Shown: positions 44,914 through 56,464 of the stretch, piece after piece | Position numbering within the stretch: the stretch's first letter is position 1 | How the letters are laid out: each line of letters begins with the position of its first letter | Assembly (NCBI RefSeq): GCF_030272615.1 | Contig: NC_081414.1 | Location: 764,815,413-764,875,412 of the forward strand | From: Cryptomeria japonica | Lineage: Eukaryota; Streptophyta; Pinopsida; Cupressales; Cupressaceae | Direction of reading: 5' to 3' | DNA length: 60,000 bases | The notes under the pieces: generated by a model | Seen by the model: the letters and a program-made list of their open reading frames with translations, nothing else | What the model was told of the DNA's origin: nothing | The model's database searches: none | Translations under genes and position numbers: made by a program

Positions 44914-46125
44914 TGTAATGGTGGGAAAATGGTGAATTATCTAGATCAAGAGGAAAACTACCCTTTCTCTCAAAGAGAGATGAGAGTCTCACTATTGATT
45001 ATCCTTCAAGCACTTTTCACCATTACATTAGGAAGAAGGAGATGATAATTCAGTAGATTCAATCTCTCCACACAAAGATGGTAGATTGAATTTTGAATGA
45101 ATTGGGAATGCTAAGTTGATCCCCTCTTTCTTGTTTGATTTGGAAAGGAAATTGATAGAATTATGTAGTGCAAAAGTGACAAAGAATTGATTATAACTTA
45201 AGATCGGAATACGGGATGGAGCAGTGCACCTGGATCTGGTAGTGAAATTCCAAGATGAAGTTGCCCTGCAAATTTGAGGAAACATTATCTGGACCGTGGT
45301 GGGAATGTACACGGTCCTTTGAAAAATCCACGAAACGAAAAAGGTTTTTACATCTCTGCAAATGAAGCCCAAATCCAAAAGTACAGCTATGCACCTGCAA
45401 CCTACACACAGAAAAGAGAGGAAAATGGGTTGGGATTGGGGGTTTGCCTTTTAGGTCAAACTCTAGTTTTTAATTAACCAAGTAATGAAAGAAAGTACTT
45501 GCAAGTAGATGTAAATGAAAGACTGAATTGTAAATCACCTCAAGGGAGGTTGTAGTAGCAATGTTGATAGAAATGCTTGTGTGGAATTTAATGTTGAAAT
45601 CAATTTCCTCTTCAATGGTTGAATCCTTGACTTGAATGCAACACCTAGCCTTGAAGGGAGACTTGAGAATGCTCAATGCTGGAAAAGAGTGCTTGAATGC
45701 TCTTGAATGCTTGATCGCTTGTGAATTTCCCTCTCATCCAGCCTTATTGAACTCATGCAAATGAGGGGAATAATTCCCTTTAAATACATGATAGCGGATT
45801 TTAATTTCATTACAGGCCAACATCAGGGGAGTTTTCCCGCTCATTGCACAACCCACAATGCATGCTCTAGGAAGGTCCTACCCCAAAATAGGAAAAGGAC
45901 AAGGGCACCACTCCCCTGTCCTGGGAGGACAAGGGTGCCACACCCCTATCCTACCCCTTTCTCTGGGGTAGAGTGCAACCAGAGTGATGTGGAGGCCAAG
46001 GAAGAAGTTGTTTCATCAAGACCAGTAATCTTTGGTCTTTGATCAAGCTAGAGGATTTGAGTTCACATGCATGAGGACCCTAATGCAATCGAAAATTGCT
46101 AGGGTTTCAATTTTATGACACTACA
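44914..46125. repeat. Probable solo LTR splitting the palindrome array
   Basis: 1212 bp, TGTAATGG...GACACTACA, placed between two parts of the palindrome array. The closing ACACTACA equals the outer end of G's LTR (59924-59931), and inside there are words shared with gypsy LTRs here (GGACCGTGGTGGGAATG near 45291, and CCACACCCCTATCCT near 45938). Flanks gcact and gcaac are only a partial TSD. I see no protein-coding support for the open frames inside. Family assignment is tentative. Confidence 0.6.
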
Positions 46126-46278
46126 GCAACTCATGATGTTTTTCTCTTGCACATCGAACTTTAAAGTCCAATGTGTGAGTATTGATCTTCTAGTTTGCAG
46201 ATCATACTTTAAAGTCCGACCTGCAAGTTTTTGTCCAGTTTTTCCCAAGTCCTTTTTGGCTCCAGATTCTTGTTCCAG
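46126..46278. repeat. Last two palindromes of the array
   Basis: Copies near 46151 (TCGAACTTTAAAGTCCAA) and 46205 (TCATACTTTAAAGTCCGA), following the probable solo LTR. A possible 3' splice site (TTCTTGTTCCAG) ends at about 46278, just before the decayed ORF. Confidence 0.7.
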
Positions 46279-48408
46279 TTGATGAAATTTGCCCTTCTGA
46301 TGTTCTTAATATTCAAAATACTAATGTTGGTATTGAATGTAGTACTTTACAAATCTCTAAGCCTACTCAAGGCAAATCAAAACCTTCTTCAAGTCAGCTA
46401 GAGCCTTCGCCAAGCAAGTTGCCTACGAAGAAAATGAAGTACAAGTATGATAAATACTTGAATATGTTTCCAGAAAGTTCAATTGAATCAAATGTTAAGC
46501 AGATCATGGACACTGAGATTGTCCATGTGGACATGCAAGAATTTACTTATCAAGTTAAAAAGGCTCTTTCTTATATGACACTCTTGATCAATTCAGAGTT
46601 ACATAAGTATGCGTCCTTCCCAGTAGCAGCTCATGATCCAGACATTGTGCTTGTAGTGGTGGATCATTTTGATCCTAATACAAGATAAGTGAAGGATGCA
46701 AATAAAAATGTTGTTATAACATTAGACAATTTTTTCAAGGGTTCTTCAGTAGAAGAGGTAGAAGATGTAACCCAGGACAGTGCTCAGGAGTATTATGAGA
46801 AGAATGAGGAAAAATGTAAGAAGATGATTAATTCAATTTTCTTATCTTTGTTCAGGGTTTCCACTACTTCAAGATGGCCAAAATGCTCTCGCAGAAGTTA
46901 TTTTAATGAAGAATACAATGATATGGTTACTATTCTTTCTCGAGTAAAAGGTCTGAGAGATTCTCATTACTTACAAAATTGAATGTGTTATTAAATGAGT
47001 ACAATAAGAAAAGGGACTACCAAAATTGATTGGGGAGAGAAAATTAGTGATGCATTATGTGCACACCTGAAGGAGGTCAAAACAACTTTGAAATTCTATA
47101 TGACCTCATACCTTGTGTATGCAGCCACCTCCATGAGGCAATATTCAAGTTTGTCTACCAAGGGTGATAGGAGGATAGTGCCAGTGTGGGATTATTATTA
47201 TCAACTTACAATTAATAATCAAAGAAGTCACTTCAGAAGGGTTAATGACACCTTCTTTTCTATTTGGAAATGTATGTTTGATAAAGGGTTAGAGAAAAAA
47301 AGACTTTTAGAAGAATCATACAATAGAGTTTCTTTCTTTGGTTGTGTATTCCTTCAATTTCCTGCTTTAATATATATCCGCATAGGATGTTTTTCAGGTG
47401 AACTATTCATGCTACCAAGGTATCCTTCAGATAAAATTTTCCTCGTGGAACTTTGTCGACAATTGATTCATGTACATGAGAGGTAGTCACAAGCTCATAA
47501 AACTGGCCTGAAATTTCCAGTCCATCCACCAGTATTTAGTGTTGATTAACCCAAAGGCCAAAAATATGGAAGATGAAATGCAATGGGTCACTATGAGGAG
47601 GTTGAAAGCAAATGATATTTTTTATTTTCATGGGATGAAAAATAAAATCCAAAGGAGCTATACACGTGTATACCGACTTGAAGATGCCTGGGCAGATTGT
47701 GAAGATGTGAGAAGGATGGATTTCAGTCATCTCACTTTGGAACAGATTGAGAACCCAAATTTGGCCAAGATCCTAGACACAATGGAAGATACTAATGACA
47801 TAGTGGACCCAACCTACTTTGAAATAAAAATTGCTGATTCTCCCTTGCCACTCATCCAATGGTCCAAGAAGGAAAGTAAGTATATTACTCAAAGAATTGG
47901 TCCTTTTTTTGTTATGGTTGTTGAAAAAAGGGATTAGAATGAAACAAATTCCTTCTAGTTCTGGTGATGATGATGATAGTGATGGTCCAGTTAGAAAAAC
48001 ATCTAAATTAAGGACCAAAAACAAAGAAGATGTGCAGGTCCCACCAACAATCCCTTCACCAAAATCTAAGGGAAAAGGGCCAAAGTTCAAATTCAAGGTC
48101 AAAGGTTCAAAGAAAGGTGAACCTTATTCAGTCCCACAAGTAGAATCAAAGGATTTTGAATAACCAACTACAAATGAACCAAAAATAGATCAAGAAGGAG
48201 AGATTCCTCATGAAGAGGAAATGCAAGAATTAGAAGAATCAACTCAACAAGAGGAAAGTACTACCCCCACTACTTTGCAGGTATCAAACCACACACAAGT
48301 TGTCATTCATTCGATTGAATTAGATTTAGATCAAGAGGTAGAAGAATATGATGATGAGAGGTTGAATATAGAATTACCACAAGGGGAGGGCAATCAGAAA
48401 TATGCTAC
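46279..48408 (+). pseudogene. Unrecognised decayed ORF, interrupted at its 3' part by element G
   Basis: Plus-strand coding-like stretch. Frame 1: 46279-47486 with stops at 46686 and 47484 and a locally shifted piece near 46965-47030 that restores sense in another frame. It includes KYKYDKYLNMFPESSIESNV, VWDYYYQLTINNQRSHFRRV and LPRYPSDKIFLVELCRQLI. Then 47539-47937 (EMQWVTMRRLKANDIFYFHG) and 47940-48408, with a basic stretch (KSKGKGPKFKFKVKGSKKGE) followed by a Glu-rich part. Two or more frameshifts and several stops. No family recognised. The end at 48408 abuts G and continues in frame at 59932. It may be a host gene or the coding part of an old transposon. Confidence 0.55.
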
Positions 48409-48845
48409 TATGTAGGGGAAAAAGTGAGACAGTATGGAAACCCTAATCCCACTCTCATGCACACTCATGAAATATGAAAGAGCCTATGGAGGTAATGTGC
48501 TTTGGCTACTTCTTATGAGGAAGAGAGATCTTTGGATTACCTCTTAGGTTTTCTATTCCTTTGTTGTAAATGAGACAGAGGAATGATGCATGAATGCAAT
48601 CTAACCTAGAATGCAAGCAAGCAAGCAAACCTTAATCTAAGAATCCATATCAAAGGACAACTGATATACTGCTAAAAAGTATAGATCAGAAGGCAAAATC
48701 AAAGGTGCACCTATGTCTAAAATCTAAGCAGAAATGTTCGGGACTAGGGTACCACACCGATGTCCTGATTTTGCACTTCTAGAGCTGCAAGTGACAAGAT
48801 GGATTCTGGAGCTTGCAAAATGTTGTTCTGCCAAGTCCTGTTGAC
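48409..48845 (-). repeat. 3' LTR of element G, truncated
   Basis: Aligns with 58270-58710 until ctgttgac (48838-48845) and then similarity ends abruptly. What is left is the PBS-side end of the LTR; the U3 side, with promoter and PPT junction, is missing. No polypurine tract is visible at the break. Confidence 0.88.
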
Positions 48846-49407
48846 TACGTGCATATGCAAGCTAAAGTATAGAAAAGTAAACATCTTTTGAAAAAGGATA
48901 TAGTCATAAGTTGTCGAACGAAGCCCCCAATGGTATATGTAGTACACAATTAGGAACCACACCCTACAAAACCACATTTTAGATCACAAAATCACCTAAT
49001 GCTTACTAAGAAAGGTGATGAAATTTGTGGGTAGCTATATGCCCCCACTTTTTTGACTTGCTTATTAGTGAGGAGAAACAGGGTATCATGTTTACCACAA
49101 CTAATTGCGATGAAGATTTTGATGAAGAAAGTTTGCAACAAGGCTTGATTATGCATTCAAGCACGTTATGGAACTAATGTGGAGTGAGAGGGCAAACTCA
49201 CAAATCCAACGCCACCAACGGTGCAAGAATTGAAGCTTCCTAGCTCAAGATATGATAGATTGAAGAAAAAGTACAGAAATTAGGGTTTTAATTTAAAAAC
49301 ATAAAGTGAAAAAGTTCATAACACATAAATATGAAAGTGATGCCTTCATTTGTCACTTTCACACTTTTGGCACTATTCACTACAAAGGAGCCCACATATT
49401 GGCCATT
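48846..49407. other. Spacer between the truncated LTR and the PMD remnant
   Basis: 560 bp of AT-rich sequence. I see no coding region, LTR remainder or known repeat here. Confidence 0.5.
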
Positions 49408-51840
49408 ATGCCTCGACGCTGACCTAGCGACCTACGCGGATGGAGATCCTACACCAGTCCATACTCATCGACTGACCATTCGACGAGGTAAGTTGACCTT
49501 TTATTGACTCCATTTGAATTTTTCATGCTTTCATAGTTTTTAGGAATGATGATGTCATCACCAAGACCGGTCCAGGCCCCATCTTCAGGCACCTAAGGGT
49601 CCTAGGGTGCCCTAGTCCTCCTACATGGTTCCAAGGGAGTGCCCTTGTCCTCTTAGGGAACCCTGGCCCCATCTGGGTGCCCTAGTCCCACCTGGGCATC
49701 ATGGTCCCAGTAGGGCACCCTGGTCCCTATTTGGGGAAACCAGTGGCGACATGGGATTAGGCGATGAATGTTAGAATAGATAGCATGATTGAATTGATTG
49801 GATAATAATGATGATTGAGTGTTGATGATAGAATGTTTTGTTTTTTGCAGACACTACCATACATCCATGAGCATACCATCGGTCTCACCTTTCGGAGCCT
49901 TCAGGAGCATATCCCAAGGCTAACAGCAGAAGAGAGGGGGTTGCTACATGCAGTGGGCTTGTGGGATGTGATGACTATGTCGACCATCAAGTTCCATTCT
50001 GTGATGTTGATGGCATTGATGGAGAGGTGGGATGCAGACACCTCGATGTTCTCATTACTTGTGGGGAGATGACGTTCACCCTTGAGGATGTATACCGCAT
50101 TTTGTGCCTTCCCATTAAGGGGGAGATCATGAGATATCGATCCGACCAGACATAGGAGGATTATAGGAGAGAACAGGTATATGTTGTGGGGAGAGTGATA
50201 CTCGATGAAATGGGGGTTGTATCATGGTTAGCTAGCTCCTACACCCTACTGGAAAGGTTCCATTAGTGAGGTGACTCATGATTGTGACCCTTGCATTAGT
50301 TGTGTGCCCTAATGGGCACAACACACATATACATGGAGGACTCATCTACAGTATCTGAGCAATGGATAGACATAGGAGGGTGTACTCTTGGGGTTGGAGC
50401 ATGCTTGCACATCTGTATCACGACCTTGGGGAGTATGTGTTTGGATGGGGATGCATCTTGATGACATGCACGCTACTACAGGTGTGGATGTTTGAGCATA
50501 TTACCTGCACTAGGCCTATTGGAGATCCGACTTGGTTCCAAAGCAGCCTAGGGTATTTTCTTATCCACTCACCCGTGAGTGGTGATATGATGATCTCCTG
50601 CATTGAAGGTTGAGCTTAGATAGATTGACAACGAGTGGATTCATATGGAGACCCTACCTGAGGATGTACATGTGGGTAGGGATACATAGGCAGATGTTCA
50701 GCATGCAGAGGAACCGTCTACTAGAGGGGTGGTACAACCACATAGTCATTCCCTTCTACTTAGACTGAGTTTGGTGGTAGTTCGAGTTCAAATAGTGTGT
50801 TCCTACTGATGTGCCTATGTACATCTGACACTCATGTGTGATGCTGAGGCTAGGAGCCATTCCTAGGCCTACCATTGATGAGATTGACATTACAGATTCA
50901 GACGGGTCGGATCAGGACATTGTGACAGACTATAGAGATGATTTGGGCACGCACTAGCAGTACATCACATGGTGGGGGAGGACATACCCTAGAGCCATCT
51001 TCCCAGTAGATTTCCCTGGAGGGAACCTCAGACCATGGAGATAGTCAGGAAACAAAGAGGGATTTGATACATTCGAGGAGGGCTCAGATTATCAGGCTGA
51101 CAACACAAGAGAGAATGAGGCAAGCAAAGATGGAGATGATCTTGAAATTAGAGATGGATATCAGGATGGAGATGTGGAGGAGGATGGAGAGGATGAGGAG
51201 GAGGATGAGGAGGAGGATGAGGAGGACAAAGAGATTGAGGAGGAGGATGAGTAAGATGCAATTCCTCATCACTTCGGGGAGGATACCATAGCCCTAGATC
51301 CACCAAGTCTCCCATTACAAGCGAAGAAGGACCTTATAAAGGGTCCTGATCCTAGTCCCCCTTGGCGCACACCCACTATACAGAGACAATACGAGTGTGG
51401 AGAGCCTAGTGGGTCCTAGTCTCAGGTGGTCACTTTCAACAATCCCTACTGGTGAGATGGAGATCTAGGTAACGCGTCCTGTTATTGATTAATTTATGCA
51501 TCTTACTTGTTTAGATTTGATGATATAGAATGCTACTGATAAAAAATTTATCTTTCTTGTAGCTACTATCTAGGATTGGCATTCTCTTATTCAAAATGCA
51601 GTGACAGACCATATCGTGAATGCGCACATTCCTAGTTCCTCATGGATGTCACACAGATCCCAAAGGAATGCAGGATGACATGAGGACCTTTTCTCCCCTA
51701 TTTGGACAGAAATGGAGGTCCTACGAGAGATATTACGATAGACAGAGCATGACCTAGCATCATCACAGACAAAGGCGGCCACATACTATGAGATTATGAT
51801 GGAGAGGGATCACAAGAGCTCCTTTCATAGTCACACGTGA
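49408..51840 (+). pseudogene. Plant mobile domain (PMD, MAIN-like) gene remnant with introns, antisense within G
   Basis: PMD proteins (aminotransferase-like, PF10536 type) occur as host genes and as captured parts of transposons. A possible exon 1 starts with ATG at 49408 (MPRR, then a stop) and ends at a GTAAGT donor (49488). An acceptor TTTTTTGCAG ends at 49850. Exon 2 reads LPYIHEHTIGLTFRSLQEHI, LHAVGLWDV, ALMERWDADTSMF, then after a frameshift CGEMTFTLEDVYRILCLPIK, the core PMD signature. Further on, YSWGWSMLAHLYHDLGEYVF and LLQVWMFEHITCTRP match the PMD C-part. An acidic tract follows, and a last coding-like block with stops at 51600-51840. Dead, but clearly once a spliced gene. Confidence 0.75.
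51064..51251 (+). repeat. Purine-rich low-complexity tract (GAGGATGAG type) in the PMD remnant
   Basis: Repeats of GAGGAGGATGAG around 51174-51250. In the PMD frame this encodes an acidic run of Glu and Asp; the other open frames across it are shadows. Confidence 0.8.
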
Positions 51841-52473
51841 TCCATATCACGATACACCCCATGGGGCCACCCCCATGACTAGATCAAGAGGGAGCATCTA
51901 GCCACCATCCTCCCGCTACTAGTCCTAGGGATAGGAGATGATCTTGATGTATATATTATGATACTCATGGATATTATATTTTAATGCTTAAACAATGTAT
52001 GCATTGCTTAGATTAGAAGTAACATATTGAGTGATGAACATATATGTCTAATTTAATTTTCATGTTATTGATTTCTCAATGCTTCATGATTAAATTGATA
52101 CATGTGTTATTTAATTAAATACCTAAGTATTTAATTAAATGCTACTTTGACAATGTAAAAGAATGTCTTAAGCCTGAGAACTATATGACTAATGTGATTT
52201 AATAAACTCTAATTAAACACAACATGATATAATTCTACTTAACACAGAAAAATTGGTATAACATGCTAGCACATATGAAATGTAAATCAATTACAATTTA
52301 CATAAAAGAATTCAAGACAAACAGTAAAGTAATGAAACATGCTTGTCAAGAATGAAGTAATGCAGACCAAACAATATAACATCATTTAATCCCACATACT
52401 TTAATGAAGATATGCTAACATATTACCCAATTTTGAAGAAAAAGATACAGAGAAAGAACAGAAAGAAGACTAG

Positions 52474-52506
<33 letters not shown>
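51841..52506. other. AT-rich region between PMD remnant and G integrase, with a GA microsatellite
   Basis: No gene seen. A (GA)n run of about 14 units lies at 52476-52504, next to the end of the integrase reading frame. Confidence 0.7.
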
Positions 52507-52507
<1 letters not shown>

Positions 52508-53477
52508 TACAAAGGTGCATAGCATATATGGGTTTCTTGAGAGGCGTACCTTTCACATCTGCTATCCTGTAAGCGCCTAATCCATAGACCTAGACAACAA
52601 TGTATGGTCCAAGCCAATTAGGGCTTAATTTTCCTTTCTCCTTAGGTAAGGCATTCACATTGCACTTATTCTTGTAAAGGACCAAATCACCTACTAAGAA
52701 GGAACATTGAATAACCTTATCATTGTAGCTCTATTGTAAAGTTTTATGATATGCTTGAATATGTTGGAGGGATTTTATACGTTGTTCATCGAGCATCTCA
52801 AGTTGTTGAAGTCTTTAATCTCTATAGGAATCATCATCCACTATACCCCTAAGAGAAACTCTCAAAGAAGGAATTTCTAACTCCAAAGGCATAATGGCAT
52901 CAACACCATAAACAAGATTATAAGAAGTACAACCCATAGCAACATGTACACTCATGCGATAGGCCCATAGAGCATAGGTTAATTGAGTATGCCAATCCTT
53001 ACCATGCTTGTTTACAGCCTTTCAAAGAATTTATTGAATTGTCCTATTAGAAGACTCGGCTTGACTATTTGATTGAGGATAATAAGGTGTAGAAAATTTA
53101 TGTTGAATATGATATTTCTTGAGAAACTTCTTCACATCACTATTTTTGAATGACATTCCATTCTCTGAAACTAAGGCGGAAGGTATCCCAAATTGAGAAA
53201 TAATGTTTTCCAAAATGAATTGACAAATTACTTCAGCGGTAGTAGATCGAAGTAGAATAGATTCCACCCACTTCGTAAAGTAATCAGTGGCAGTTATGAT
53301 GAAGGTATGTCCTTGAGATGAAGGAGGAGATATTTTACCAATGAGATCCAAACCCCATGTAGAAAAGGGCCAAGACACCACTTGAGATCGAATTTCTTGG
53401 GTAGGGGCATGGATCAAATGGCTACGTTGCTGACACTGATGACACCTTTTAACAAACGCAAAGGAATCTATTTCCAT
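52507..53477 (-). pseudogene. Element G: integrase
   Basis: CHQCQQRSHLIHAP (end of the zinc-binding H2C2 part), SWPFSTWGLDLIGKISPPSS, FIITATDYFTKWVES (first Asp region), FGIPSALVSENGMSFKN (relatives SDNG: the second catalytic Asp is Glu), YYPQSNSQAESSNRTIQ (catalytic Glu present). After two stops near 53030 it continues with YALWAYRMSVHVAMGCTSYN, GVDAIMPLELEIPS and the C-terminal SPNWLGPYIVVQVYGLGAYR. The frame then runs into the GA microsatellite. Inactive by stops and by the D-to-E change. Confidence 0.88.
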
Positions 53478-53600
53478 GATTTACCAATAATACCCCATTT
53501 GGAGTAATCTCTAAACTAAAGATCTACCCCCAAAATTCCCCCCACAAGCACCTGAATGTGCTTCCTCAAGAGCAATAGGGAATTTAGGCTTGTTTAAGCA

Positions 53601-54240
53601 TCAAAGGAGAAGACCATTATAACCCCTTCTATAAATAATATTAGAAAGAATAATGTATCTAGCAGCCAATTTGTGAACCCTAGCCCTAGTATTCTTATTC
53701 GCAGAATCAGGAAAGGTACCATCACTCAAATATCTCATGATATGTGAGTACCATTCATCAGAATCTATAATGCAACAATATGATACATCACTAGGATTAT
53801 CAGCAATAGCCAAAGTAGTGAGGTTGTGAATAATGAATTTAAGATCTACCAAGGGGTCCTCTAGAGACACAAGAGAGGCAAAACATGTCATCGCATTAGC
53901 ATGTCGATTATCTTTTCGAGGAACGGGCTCCATGGTATAAGAATCTATTTTTTGTAACAAGGATATAGATAGATCTCCATATTTTCATAATTTGTCTTGT
54001 TTAGCTTGATAAATTCCTATCACTTGTCTTATGATTAGCCGAGAATCTCCATAAATATGTAGATGTTTCACATTCAATGCCAAGGTTGCTTTAATTCTAG
54101 CTATAAGAGCTTCATATTCAGCAATGTTGTTGGCACATAAGAAATTGAGACGATATGATAAAGGAATAAGCTTATTTTTTAGGAGAGATTAAGACCACCC
54201 CTACCCCCGATCATGTATGACACTTAAAGCCATCAAAATA
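53601..54240 (-). pseudogene. Element G: second, archaic-type RNase H
   Basis: Minus-strand reading from WEMYFDGFK through LSYRLNFLCANNIAEYEALI and HLHIYGDSRLIIRQVIGIYQ to SYTMEPVPRKDNRHANAMTC. The NNIAEYEALI and YGDSRLI-IRQV blocks are the hallmark of the extra RNase H found between the normal RNase H and integrase in Tat-lineage gypsy elements; both Asp/Glu regions are visible. A frameshift near 54190 and a stop near 53965 break it. Confidence 0.85.
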
Positions 54241-55800
54241 CATTTCCCAAGTCTCATCAACCTCAGTGGAAAAAATATATTCATCGGGAAAGGACTTCAG
54301 ATTAGGTAGGGAGAAGGGTGAAGGAGAATCAACTAAGTGGTCAGTCAACGCTTGACCCTTTATTGCCTTTTGTGAGACAAACTTAAGGTCAAACTCAGTC
54401 AACATCATAACCCACTTAGCTAAGCATCTAAAAAGGTCAGTTTTGGAGAAAAGATGTTTAAGAGGATCGAATTTAATGATAACATGGATCTCAACATTCA
54501 AGAGATAATGCCTCAACTTTTGAGTTGCAAAGACTAAAGCAAGGCATTGTCTTTCTATTGTAGAATATCAAACTTTGTAATCAAGTAGAGTGTGGCTTAT
54601 GTAATAAACTAGGCATTCTCTACCATCCTTATCACATTGTGCCAATAGGGCTACAAGAGCTTGAGGGGAAGCAGCGATGTACAGAAGGAAAGGCTTAGTA
54701 GGATCAGTAGGTTGAAGAATAGGAGGATTGGCCAAATAGGTTATTAGGTCTTCAAATGATTGATGACAATTCGTATTCCATTGGAAAGTATTACTCTTTT
54801 AAAGTAATTGTGTAAAGGGAAAGGTACGATCCACAAGTTGAGAGACGAACCTATGAATAGCTTGGATCTTTCCTTGCAAACTTTTTAGTTGGGAGACATT
54901 CTTAGAAGGTGACATGTTAACAATAGCATCTATCTTCTTTGTATCCACCTCAACGCTACAATGTGAAACTATGAATCCTAATTTTTCCACTATCCACACC
55001 AAAAACACATTTACAAGGATTCAAATGCATGTTATACTTATGAATTCTCTCAAGATTTGACAAAGAATCTTAACATGATTTGTACAAAGAATGGATTTGG
55101 CTAAGATGTCATCAATGTAATCTTCTAAGGTCTTATGCATATAGTCATGCAAGATGAGAGTCATAGCACGCTGATAGGTTGTGCCTACATTTTTCAATCC
55201 AAAAGGCATCACAATCCAACAAAACATACCCCAAGGCATGGTAAAAGCAGTTTTATATTGATCTTGAGGACTAATGAAGATTTAATTATATCTTGAGAAA
55301 CCATCCATAAAGGACAATAAAGTATGCCCTACTACCGAATCCACTATCATATCGATATTCAGGAGAGGAAAGTCATCCTTTAAAGAGGCCTTGTTTAAAT
55401 CATGAAAATTCATACACATCCTAATCTTGTTTTCATCTTTAGCCACAACCACAATGTTTGAAATCCATGGGGAATAGTCAATAGGATGAATCAATCCAGC
55501 ATCCAACAATTTTTCAATCTCAACTTTAATAAGTAATTCCACTTTAGGGTGAACCTTTTGAATCTTTTGCTTCATATATTTAGCATCAGGAATTAGGACA
55601 ATTTTATGAGTGACGATCTTAGGATCTACACCATGCATGTCAGTATATATCCAAGCAAATATCTCAAGGAATTCATGTAACAACTCAGCATACTATTTTT
55701 GCTCTTCTTCATCAAGACATTTCTCTATCCTGATGATTTTAGCTTCAACACAAGTATCCATCTTAATATCAATGGTGTCATTTATTAGGAGATTACTTTG
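54211..55800 (-). pseudogene. Element G: reverse transcriptase and first RNase H
   Basis: 55683-55282: ELLHEFLEIFAWIYTDMHGV, HPIDYSPWISNIVVVAKDEN, IRMCMNFHDLNKASLKDDFP, HTLLSFMDGFSRYN (catalytic D region). Then MPFGLKNVGTTYQRAMTLIL and LEDYIDDILAKS, the YIDD box with both Asp. 55008-54799 continues with the thumb (SQLKSLQGKIQAIHRFVSQL). RNase H blocks AASPQALVALLAQCDKDG and YSTIERQCLALVFATQKLRH lie at 54516-54700, then PLKHLFSKTDLFRCLAKWVM. Stops separate these blocks in a common frame. Confidence 0.88.
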
Positions 55801-55818
55801 TTGAGGAGCGTCTTTTAA

Positions 55819-56238
55819 TTAAGGAAATTCTTTAACTATCTCACCGTTATTTCTTCCTTTCCCAAAGTAAGCTTTCATATTTAGACAATAGGGTAAACTG
55901 TGGTTATGATGATAATGAGGAAGGTTTTCATAAGCTCCCAAGAATTCAACTAAGGAATCATCGGTAGAAAAAACATCCAAAGCAAAGACAAAAGAAGGGT
56001 CACAGTCAATACATTTTGGATATTTTAGCGAGAGAGAAGTGGAAATGATATTAACACTAATAGATGGTCTCTTAGAGGCTTTAGTATGCATGAAAGGATC
56101 ATAACCAAGCCCAAATGTCATATCATGAAATTTGTTTTCCAAGGGAACCTTAATCCCTTGTTCTTGAACACCACATCCATTTCTATTATATCCACACCTA
56201 GCTAGGATGTGAAAACTGGGACCATAAAGGTTAGTCAT
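55819..56238 (-). pseudogene. Element G: linker region between protease and RT
   Basis: 139-residue open segment (MTNLYGPSFHILARCGYNRN...) in the position where Tat elements have a long, poorly conserved spacer before RT; LKYPKCIDCDPSFVFALDVF and YHHNHSLPYCLNMKAYF are visible. No domain recognised. The His/Tyr-rich part is not a clear metal site. Confidence 0.6.
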
Positions 56239-56464
56239 TTTCGAAGAAGGAGGATTTTCAAAAAGTGAAGAATCAAAATCCTCTAGACCAGAAACTAAGG
56301 GAGATGAAGTCTAAGAAGCATCCACAAAGTTATTACTCAATGGCCAGACAAAGTAGATTGATTTTTAGGTTCTTCTTTCTTCTTTCTTCTTTTCAACCTT
56401 AGGTTATCTAGGGGGGACTTTGTATTCCCCTACAAAAGTAGTATTGAAATAAAGGGATCCCCAA

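Noticed and set aside
45028-46042. Open frames of 65-116 residues inside the probable solo LTR
   Set aside because: No domain, no neighbour support, and the segment has LTR-like ends.
51084-51272. Minus-strand Leu/Ile-rich frame resembling a transmembrane peptide
   Set aside because: Reverse reading of the purine-rich acidic tract in the PMD remnant; low complexity only.
52476-52504. GA run as the polypurine tract of G
   Set aside because: It is a perfect dinucleotide repeat on the plus strand next to the integrase end, far from the 3' LTR, and G is on the minus strand, where the run is pyrimidine-containing.
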